DNA of 11,434 nucleotides from assembly GCA_035591015.1 (NCBI GenBank), contig JAXIUW010201287.1, forward strand, positions 1 to 11,434. Direction: 5' to 3'. Of the stretch, positions 1 to 9,500 are shown one piece after another; the first letter of the stretch is position 1; the number at the start of each line of letters is the position of its first letter. The DNA comes from Cephalothrix simula (taxonomy: Eukaryota > Nemertea > Palaeonemertea > Archinemertea > Cephalotrichidae). The translations under genes and the position numbers were made by a program. The notes beneath the pieces were generated by a model. That model searched no databases. It was not told the origin of the DNA and saw nothing but the letters and a program-made list of their open reading frames with translations.

Positions 1-397
1 CTAGATTTGGCAAGCTATTTTGGTGCGCCACCTTTATTTTGGCCACGGAACTATTCAAAATGGCTACAGGGGTTACCAGAGCCAAGCGTAGCCAGGTGAG
101 GGGTCTAGAATGGGAAGACCCTCGAGGGACATCTGTGACGTATTTCCGGTGGTAGGATGACCAATGGAACGTATTTGAAGCAACAACTGGATAGTTTTCC
201 TATCTGAGTATCTCCTCGATCTACCCTCCTCCAGGTCTGGGGCAGAATGAGCTTGGCTGCCCACCAATGATACGATACCACTGGAAAAGCAGCTTAGGGA
301 TACGAATGCCGCCCGAAATGCATATCACGCGTATTATTGAATGAGCGGATACACTGTATGTAATTCCTGGCTCTACCAACGACTGTACGATACTTAC
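1..397 (-). other. Intron following the TM8 exon (incomplete in window)
   Basis: Intronic sequence starting with the GTAAGT donor at 397. I looked on the minus strand for the expected TM9 exon and found nothing family-like. No repeat structure is evident. Confidence 0.7.
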
Positions 398-510
398 CGA
401 GCTATCCAATCCAAGTGTAAGCAACATAATGAAGAATATAACAGACCAGATATAAGGTAGAGGTAGTGTTGATACTGCTTCTGGGTAAACAACAAACACA
501 AGCCCAGGCC
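398..510 (-). CDS. SLC6 transporter exon: rest of EL4 and TM8
   Basis: 113 bases: two bases completing Gly, then 37 codons, ending in phase 0. Acceptor TTTCTTCTAG; donor GTAAGT. It reads [16 protein letters not shown] (EL4 re-entrant helix), then [20 protein letters not shown] (TM8). The final Leu, Asp and Ser are the sodium-2 residues. Translation can run on past the donor in the same frame, which gives a 151-codon open frame over 221-676, but the sequence after GLDSS no longer resembles the family, while the GTAAGT donor is strong. The next exon (TM9) is not seen in 1-397 and must lie outside. Confidence 0.94.
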
Positions 511-3500
511 CTAGAAGAAACAAACAATTATCATAAAAACATAAAGCATCCTTATTCCAGACGGAATAGCTCGATTGGACTAATGATCCAAAGGTTCCGG
601 GTTCGAGCCTTATAGCTGACTTGAGATTTCTGCGGGCCATTTGGACTAGTTGGTGATTTAACGACGGAGAATGCATGGGTTGAGTATAGATTTCGATACT
701 AGAACTCTATCTGATAAGTAACGTCGTGACCTGCATTGTATTATTTTGCAACCGTACTTTTGTATCGCAAGTTTTTCGTTTTAGCTCTGTTCACGCAGGT
801 TGACGACAAAGCGCTTTCAGTTTCCATCATTTCGGGTTTCATTAGCCGAATTCATCCCGTTCAATTTTAGCCTGTTGGTAGGAATGATGGAAGTCGGAAA
901 CGATTTGTCATGGATAGAGCTGACACGAAAAAATTGCGATACAATAGGTGTTGCGAAATGATAGGTCCGAACTTCAAGCACATTTTGTTCGCTTTTCATA
1001 CGTACCCTCAGTTGCAATGTGATCAATTGCGACTTCCTTAGAGAATGCCATATATCCCAGATATGCAAAAACGACAAATCCCGAGAATAAGCTTGTGAAA
1101 CTGTTTACCATACACGCAGCTAAGCAATCTCTGAAAGAAATTGTTGTTTGATTGAGTTTCGGTCATGGGAAGGGAGGTGTCTATAGTTGTCTTTTTTGGG
1201 GGGCGCGGGGGAGAAGATCTGCTAAGAGCAAAAACCACTGACAGATAGTTTCTACTGTAGAAACTACATGTTTTCCGTTGAGTATCAACATGACTCTTAT
1301 TCTATAAATATGGAATTTTTTTCATGTTTGACGCTAAATATGGCAAAGTAAAGCAATCGGTGACGCTTATTCTAGGAATATGGTATCTTTTTAATGTTTG
1401 ACGCTAAATATGATCAAATATGGCAAAATAGGCTGATGCCAAGAGCCCAACCATGACGCACGATGTACGTAAATTATTTTGAATAGAGCAATCGGAATAT
1501 GGCATATTTTTTTAATGTTTGACACTAAATATGGCGATGTAGCCTCAAGTGATGCAAAGAGTCCAACTGTGACGCACGACGAACGACATACGTCGAATGT
1601 TTACTGAATACATGCCTGTTCAAACGCGACCAGCATTTCCCCCTCAAAAGTCGTTAAAAAGATGTTGTGCCACCGAGTCCCATCTTGCGCATCAAGACGA
1701 TATCGAGGACGATAGGATATTCATACATTCCCGAAATACCGCATTAATGCTAAGAAAAGTCCGCTATCTCGCCAATATCTCAAACGTTTATCGTGTACAT
1801 GGTAACAGCTGAACTATTTAAAAAAGCGAGCATAAAAAAATATTTGCTTTAAAAGTTTAAAGAGGATTGACGGCAAATTCATACCATTGCTAACAAACAT
1901 TTGGAAAGGTAAATTGATTTGTACATCTTATGTAAATAGGGATCTACATGAAAATACTTGAAAAAAACTATTGACACACCTCCTTGAAAGGTAAATAGTA
2001 CTATATAATTTATTAATGGGATTTAAGACTATAAATTTTCACATGAATATCCGAGTGCCTCTTAACCTAATTAACTTTCAAATTAGCAGCTAAGTGGTGT
2101 AGCAGTACGGTAAATTGTCGCCAATTAGGGGTCGGATCACTCATTATATAACGATCTTATCTTTTTGTGTCGTTATCATAGCTAAATTACTTAAAACATT
2201 TAAAGCAAAAATATTGTTATATATCTTATATTTTTTACGAATTTTCAAAAAATCTAAAAATCTACTCTTGGCTCCGTTCCAGTGTGGCATTGCATGATAT
2301 TTCAGGACTATCGATTTGAGATCGAGTTTCTGATGAGATCTCATGATATCCCTGTCTTACTGTGATGAATGCCTGCCGTCGCGCAACCACTTTACTTTGT
2401 TATACGACTACGAAAACGCCCTAAAGGCTTAGTATAGAACTGCTTAACCGCGGCAGCCTTCTATCTCAGCTACTTTTGATCACTTTTCTTGACTAGCCCA
2501 AGGTAAACGGGATGCTTGTCCCCTATGGATGCTGGTTACGGCTGTATTCTTTGTATAGTGCTGACTAAAAAACCCAGGGATTAATGTCCTCCCTCAGAGT
2601 ATGCTGGTGTAATGGCTTGACATTTCCAATTGACCTACTGTAGACGCAAATTCTTATGGTAAATACGCGCTATATGCGGGGTGGGGTAAAAACCAACCAG
2701 GGGACAAGTATGGTTCGAGTACACCATGATTTATACAAATACTATACCTGTAACAGTTGTTCTCAAATTTGTTATAACTACTATAAGCTATGTGGACACC
2801 AAAGCCAACTCCTACGGAGTAAAATATTTGGACGGCAGCGTCGATCCATACCTGAAATCACAAATTGAAATATAGGAAAATAGAAATAATGCGTAAACAT
2901 GCTCCATTAATACCGATGCAAAGATTTCTCACGTCCGCCGGGGATCCCCTTGTGCATTTAAAATAGAAAGAAAAGACGGTAGAAACCTGTTGCCAATGTG
3001 CCACTGAGCTTGTATATGTTTGATCATGTTTATACTAAGAAGAAAACACTATAGCCGCCTTGACCAGACCGGATCCCCCAGGAGCAGTTCCGTGGGATTA
3101 AAATCTTCACTGTAGTAAACATCCATATTGAAATAGAGGGGGCTGAAGGGGTCCAATCGGGAGTGCAAAACGTACAAAAAACGTGTCGAGACCGCGAAGA
3201 TCAAAATGCTCCTTTGAATCGGTGTCGGAAGACCGGGAGATTAACAAATCGGATTCGGAATCGGGAAAGCTTCAAAATATGGGTCCATGAGCTGGAATCG
3301 GGACTGGGGTGATAAAAGATAAAAACGGTTTCAATCCACCATATTATCGATTTGTAGCAGTCTTTATCTGTTAAAATCGGTTCCAATCAGAAAGGCGGTA
3401 TCGGGATTTCGGAATTCCGGTAAAAATCGAGAACACGGGATCGGGATGTCTTATAATCTCCAAAACCAATTATCGGTAGATTTTACAGCATTGTATGCCT

Positions 3501-6500
3501 ATGTCTGATCTGTAAATATAGCTTTTAAAAAATGTGTGCGCTTCAGTACCGATCGAGAAGACGGGATCGGGATCAACACTTTCGGAATAACTGGATCGGG
3601 AAATCAAAATGTCGGGGATGGGATTCTGACCCCCTCATATTGTCATCAAATTGTGCATTTGGCAAACTACTCGTTTATCCCCGGGTACAAAGCCTTTTGA
3701 TAAAATTCAAATCTCTGAGACGGCCCCTTTTAGCCTAAAATGGTGGAGAACATGAAATGGAGTGTACCGCACCACATTTTTATGCGTGCATGGAGCACTG
3801 ATATAATGAGAAAAAGCGCATACATTTTTAAAGCTATATTTACAGATCAGACACAATTAATAATAGGCATACAATGCTGTAAAATCTACCGATAATTGGC
3901 TATGGAGATTCTAAGATTACTAGTATATTTCTAAAATAAATGAATATGAATATAGAAATCTCGTGATTTGGAAATTTCGTTTTAACAGTGAATTAGGTCA
4001 GATTACTTAAGAAGGGAACCAAAGGGATCGTACATATCTAAATATTGCTTAATAGACAATTGTAAAATCCTATCGTAAATACCTTTAAATACATAATTAC
4101 ATGTATTTCATAATTTTTCAATTAAGCTTATATTCAAGGAGACTTATGATATATCTATCTATTACACGCATTATGTATCTGTGCATTTATAGAGTCTCCT
4201 TTAGATCCACTTCGATTTTAAAATACCTTAAATTTTTCCTTACCTCGCTCCACTTGGCATTATTACTAGAAAACTCACTGGTACTCTAAATATAGCAACG
4301 AGGCGAAGATACGGGTAAGCTTTTTTGCTATAATACCTCATTTGGAACCGCGTATAAATCTCCTTCGGATATGACATACGGTACTTGAAAGTCCCTTATC
4401 TAGCTCCGCTCAGCATTACTTCTAGAAAACATCTTTATTGGCCATCGCAGCGGAAATTTTGACGAAGATGTTGTAAATAAAACCTCATTGTACTTTCTAG
4501 AATACCTCTTTTTAATACCCTTCGGCTATGAAAAACCTAAAATTTTCCTGCCTCGCTTCGCTCGGCACTGTTCACTTTCATAATGACAAACAAATGGATC
4601 AATTTAAGATCATTTATGGACTATGAAGACCCGGATTTAGTTTGATTACGAAGTGGACTCTTTGAATGACGAAGACTTCTAACATCGAATCAAAACCACG
4701 AAAATGTCACCTATCTTGGTAAACGTGAATTTTTGGGGCTTTTTTCGCGACTGTGATTTCATGGGATATAATTGTGACGTGAAAATCACTTTTAATACCG
4801 TAATTTTTGTTATTTTTTGGCCGTGATCAGGCATTTGTGATTTTTTGCTTTCACGACGAAATTGTTTACCCCATGGTCTGATAGATTCGTTATATTTCTA
4901 GTAAAATGTCAAAACACCCACCCACTAGCCCAAACTACATGTATAGTCAAACTAATTAATAATATCTGAAATTTCCAAACCACCCACCAAATAGTCTGAC
5001 GTCAGATTAGTTTCCCGAAGACCCCAAAACACCCACCCCACCCAGGTCGGACTATGAAACTAGGCTGACAACAACCCCCCTCGCTTAATCTTTAAAGATC
5101 TGCCAAATCCCGAAGGTCTCACCATCCCATAGGACTTATTTTTGATTTTAAGTGGGTGATTTCACTGCTATTTTGTTGCATGCAATACATTTTTGTCTAA
5201 TACAAAATACAAAATGAAAAAAGACCACTCACCTGAGGATCAGTGATTCTCGATAAATTCGGGGTAATAAAATATATTATTCCCTTTCCGGCTCCGGGTA
5301 GCATCACACCCCTTATAAGAAGAATTAGAAGGACAACGTATGGCATGGTTGCTGTGACCCATACAGCCTATGAAAAATATTAAATTTTATTTTAAACAAC
5401 TAAACATATCAAAACTTGATTTTCCGCCTCCCTTGATACCCCTATCTCCATACCCATACACTCACCGCGTTCGTGGAATATTTACTTATTTATTTAAATT
5501 GCATTGTACGCTAACCTTGTACGTTTAAATTGCAATGTATCGGTTTGCAATATCAGATGAGACATGATATAGTTTGACACAACGTGAGGACTTTATTGGG
5601 GTATAAGCGTACACGTAAAATAGCCATTATTTTTTGCTTAGTACGCGTACAAAGCCAAAACATTAAGCGTACAGCGTACAATGTCCTAAAAAATTGAGCG
5701 TACACGGTAAGCGTAAAATGCAATTCAAGCGTCAACGGGAAGCGTGCATTTCAACTTAAGCGTACAGGGAAAGGTACCATGCTAAAAGCATACGCGGGAA
5801 GCGTACCACCCAATAAAAAGGTACAATGCAATTCAAACGCACACGAGAAGCGTACAATGCCATTTTAGCGTACACTGGAAGCGTACAATTCAATTTTAGC
5901 GAACACGGTAAGTGTACACTACAAGTTAAGCGTACGCGGAAAGCGTGAAATACAATTTAAGCGTACGCGTGAAGCGTACAATGCAATTCTAGCGCACACG
6001 GGAAGTGTACAATACAACTTAAGCGAACTCGGGAAGCTTACAATGGAATTTTAGCGTATACACGGGAAGTGTACAAAGAGTACAGTTGAAAAAATTAGGC
6101 GTATGCGAACAATGGCGTTTTTTCTTCAGCATACAGCGTACAAAGCCCAAAAAATTAAGCGTAAAGCGTACAAAGCCCCCACCCCAATAAGACCCTCCAA
6201 CGTAACCTAAATGTGCAACGTACCATAAAAGGATGTCGGATGTTACGTGCGATACAACCCACATCCAATTGTTATATCACACTTTTAGGTATATGCGACT
6301 CGTGAAATATAACCATTCGTGTGATATACTCATTTCTGTAGCACTTATACCAGTTGGGCATTGGGTATCCGCCTTCGTGGAATATAATACAGATATCGCA
6401 CAACTTTTTGAGTGCAATACGATGCAGTTATTGCCCGAGGGGCGTTATTGCACGTTATTATACGAGCAGTTATTGCAATAACTGATTCGTATTTCACTCA

Positions 6501-9500
6501 CAAAAGCGTGCAATAACTCTATAATATATACCACTCGTGACATTGATATATAAGTATTCTAAATACATGTACTCTAAATAACTTTATCAAAAGCGAGAGT
6601 TTAGATCATTGCATACAGTATGGTAAACTTTGGATGGCAAAACAAACCTTTCCCATTGATTTCACTCCTTTGAACAAACTGAAGTAAAGTGTAATGAACA
6701 CAAACATGGAACAAAGAACAAGTTGCCACCTCGGAAAACCAATATCTTCAATTCCATTACTGTGCTGGATGCCAAGAACATGGTTCCTAAAAATTGAAGC
6801 ATCGAAAGTGTATGTATGTAATTGTAATTAATACACGAGGCTCGGTGTCAATGCGCTCAGTGTCCCCTTCGTAGTATAACATATACAGATAGTACGGCTT
6901 TTTTCGTCGGACACTTGACAACCGGCTTATATATTTTCCTATCTTTCCTATTAACTGTAAATGCCGGACACTGAACGCCGAGGGACACGACAAACCGTTA
7001 CACCGGGATATGAGGGTGCGTCAGGTGAGGTGTAGCGTACTACCTGTATTTGACACGTGGTAGTGATCTGTCATTATGCAGTAGGTACCGACTGGCCTGA
7101 GATATCAAGAGGGCCGAAGCCAAACCAAAAATGCAGTTTGGGTAACAAGCCAAGTCCAAATCTTCATGCATTACGCAATTCGCGAATCGCATGTCGCTAA
7201 TCCGCAAGTTGGGAAATCCACAATTCGCATATCCCCATATTACGTATATCCATAAGCTGTAAATTTTGACCAAGACCTGGCAGTACACCCGCAAGTCGCA
7301 AATCGCGCATCCGCAAGTTAGCAATTTCGCGTATCCGCAAGTCGCGTATCGGGAAGCTGTAAACTTTTACAAACACCTGCATATATGCTTGTGCGTCCGC
7401 AAGTCTAGCACATCGCTTATCCGCTAATTGAAGAATATGTGACATGCATATTCGCAAGTCGCGAATCGCGTTTCCGCAATTCACGTAGCCAGATTTCACC
7501 AATCACGTATCTGTAAGTTGGGAATCGCACGTATCTGCAAGTAGCGCAATTGCGTATTCGCGCTTATTGGAAAATACACAACATGCATATCCACAAGTTG
7601 CGAATCGCGTATCCGCAAGTCACGAATCGCATTAAGGCAAGTCGTAATTCGTGGTTCTGCGGATGAGAACTTTGCAAAGGCAAGTCGTAATTCGTGGTTC
7701 TGCGGATGAGCACTTTGCAATTTGCACTGGACATATGAGGCTAACTTACTCAAAATATTCGAGAGCGGGAGCCTTTGCAATATTATGGGCACTACGTTGA
7801 TGAGGTGATGAGAAATTTGGTGTTTTATTGCTGTATGGATCGTAACAAACTTCAGAATTCCAAGGATTTCCACAATTTGACCATGGTAAAACTGCTTGAA
7901 ATGACATCAACATGTAATAAAATGACCAAGCGATGATAACGTTGTAATAAAAAGCTGTGTAAAAACTTATAAGACAAGCACACCATCCGATTCCTGCAAA
8001 AAATCAAATGATATTGACCTTTAACTTAGAGTTAAAGCATACATGTGGTAGTAAATTGTTGAATTTAAAGGAATGAGTGTGAAATTAGTCGAGGGTCACA
8101 GCCGCGAGACTAATTACCAATAACGGGAAGTTTGCATGTGCGCATGCGCATATCTTAGAATTGTACTTGGTGATGATAATAAAAATGTAATTTTTGTGAT
8201 GCAAGGATACATATCAATTATAAATCCAAAAGTCATCCTGTAGTCTATACAGAGTGCATCAAAAATATATCCCTGTGTCAAAAAAACTTTCTGCAGACCT
8301 TCCACCAGATCAAATAGAGTAAAATGCATGCCCGGATCAACTGAAGTATACGGTTAAATAGTACCCTCGCCCACTTATACAATTTTGAAAAATGAGTAAT
8401 TCGGTGTTTTTATAATACAGAAGTACATTGTACATTCTTACATCGGCACATTGTCATATTGAAATATCGACACTTTATGACATACATGTACTGTAGGTAG
8501 GGTTATGGTTAGGGTTAGGGTTATGTGCCAATGTGTCAGTACATATCATGTTTACCTTCAAAAGTAAAAAATGTAATTTTAGGGAGGGACGTTCATTTTT
8601 GCATGGATATTGTGCAATTTTTTTCTTCAAAAATTCATATAAATCGCTGAATATTGGATACATGTATTTTTGATTCCGCTCTTCATATCACTGATGGTAG
8701 AAAAGACCTTAATCTAAGAATTAGGCATGCATTTACTTGATTTAGAAGTGCTGATTGGTCGGTGAAAGCTTCTTTACTATGGGATAAATTTTTGATACAC
8801 TCTGTAGTATTCTGATTAAGAAAAAATCCCTTAAAATTAGCTTGTTTTTTGGAAATTGATTTCTCATATCTCAATTCTCCATAAGGCGATATATTTTTAC
8901 ATTGCAGTAAATTATAAAGATGATCTTAGATGTCAAAGATGTGTGTGCATTTCTAGAGGCACTGACTAAAACGCGGAATTTTTGCGGAATTCCGCAGTTT
9001 TCGTGACTAAAAAGCGGAATTTTTACCACGTTTTGAAATTGAATTTAATTGGTCCTAAAGACTTTTTAAAGTAATTTTGAGTCAAATTAGATTCTAATTA
9101 ATCAATATTCACCATTTTTTATTCTAAATCTTTAAACTTGTACCAAAAATTATGCGTTTAATGACATGATTTAAACTGATTAATTAGTATCTAATTAGAC
9201 TCATGAAATGAATAAACTATAAAAAATGAATCTTAAAGACTAAAAAATTTGATTTCAAATTTTTGGTAAAATTCCGCAAAATTCATGTCATTAAAAGCAT
9301 CATTTTTGGTACAAGTTTAAAGATTTAGAGTAAAAAAAGGTGCATATTGATTAATTAGAATCTAATTTGACTCAGGTATACCCAAAATTACTTTTAAAAA
9401 ATCTTTCGGACCAATTAAATGCAATTTCAAAATTTGGTAAAAATTCCGCGTTTTAATCACGAAAAATGCGGAATTCCGCAAAAATTCCGCGTTTTAGTCA

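Larger units (their letters stand above)
2852..5232 (-). other. Large repeat-filled intron between TM5 and TM6 exons
   Basis: The largest complete intron here, 2381 bases. It holds an ATCGGGA cluster and inverted-repeat element (3156-3916), a three-copy repeat (4190-4590), and C-rich CACCC tracts with a TGACGTCA palindrome (4915-5050). 2880-3150 and 3920-4180 show nothing recognisable; 4600-4900 has several GTGATTTT/AAAATCAC words on both strands but no clear unit. Confidence 0.8.
5368..6647 (-). other. Intron between TM4 and TM5 exons
   Basis: A 1280-base intron mostly taken up by the GCGTAC minisatellite element (5491-6203) and the TTATTGC palindrome cluster (6270-6540). The remaining ends (5370-5490 and 6540-6647) show nothing recognisable. 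Confidence 0.85.
6787..7749 (-). other. Intron between TM3 and TM4 exons
   Basis: A 963-base intron. 6790-7130 has no recognised feature. The rest is the degenerate GCAAGTCGCG array (7150-7630) and the 43-bp duplication (7634-7719). Long minus-strand open frames through this intron come from the array. Confidence 0.85.

Noticed and set aside
1-397. Possible TM9 exon of the transporter
   Set aside because: All minus-strand frames were read; none continues the family sequence after GLDSS with an acceptor in phase 0.
221-676. 151-codon minus-strand open frame
   Set aside because: Only 398-510 is coding. Sequence before the CTAG acceptor and after the GTAAGT donor has no similarity to SLC6 proteins and is intron read-through.
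1038-1238. 66-codon minus-strand open frame and the 86-codon frame at 817-1077
   Set aside because: Both are in other frames than the TM7 exon, which they overlap. The SLC6 frame with proper splice sites explains the region.
2115-2344. Overlapping 60- and 66-codon frames on opposite strands
   Set aside because: AT-rich, low-complexity residues on both strands; mutual shadows without family features.
2656-2868. 70-codon plus-strand open frame
   Set aside because: It is antisense to the TM6 exon, and its openness is a by-product of that coding sequence.
5690-6075. CRISPR-like appearance of the GCGTAC array
   Set aside because: Units are contiguous and degenerate, have no unique spacers, and lie in an animal intron with no cas genes.
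6233-6481. 82-codon plus-strand open frame
   Set aside because: It overlaps the TTATTGC palindrome cluster, has no recognisable domain, and matches no family. I could not support it as a gene.
7040-7873. Overlapping minus-strand open frames of 94, 101 and 125 codons
   Set aside because: They lie in the GCAAGTCGCG array or overlap the TM3 exon out of frame. Their repeated RDLRIR-like residues come from the DNA repeat and resemble no known family.
8500-8525. Chromosome end or telomere
   Set aside because: Only two perfect TTAGGG units, with ordinary intron sequence and intact exons on both sides.
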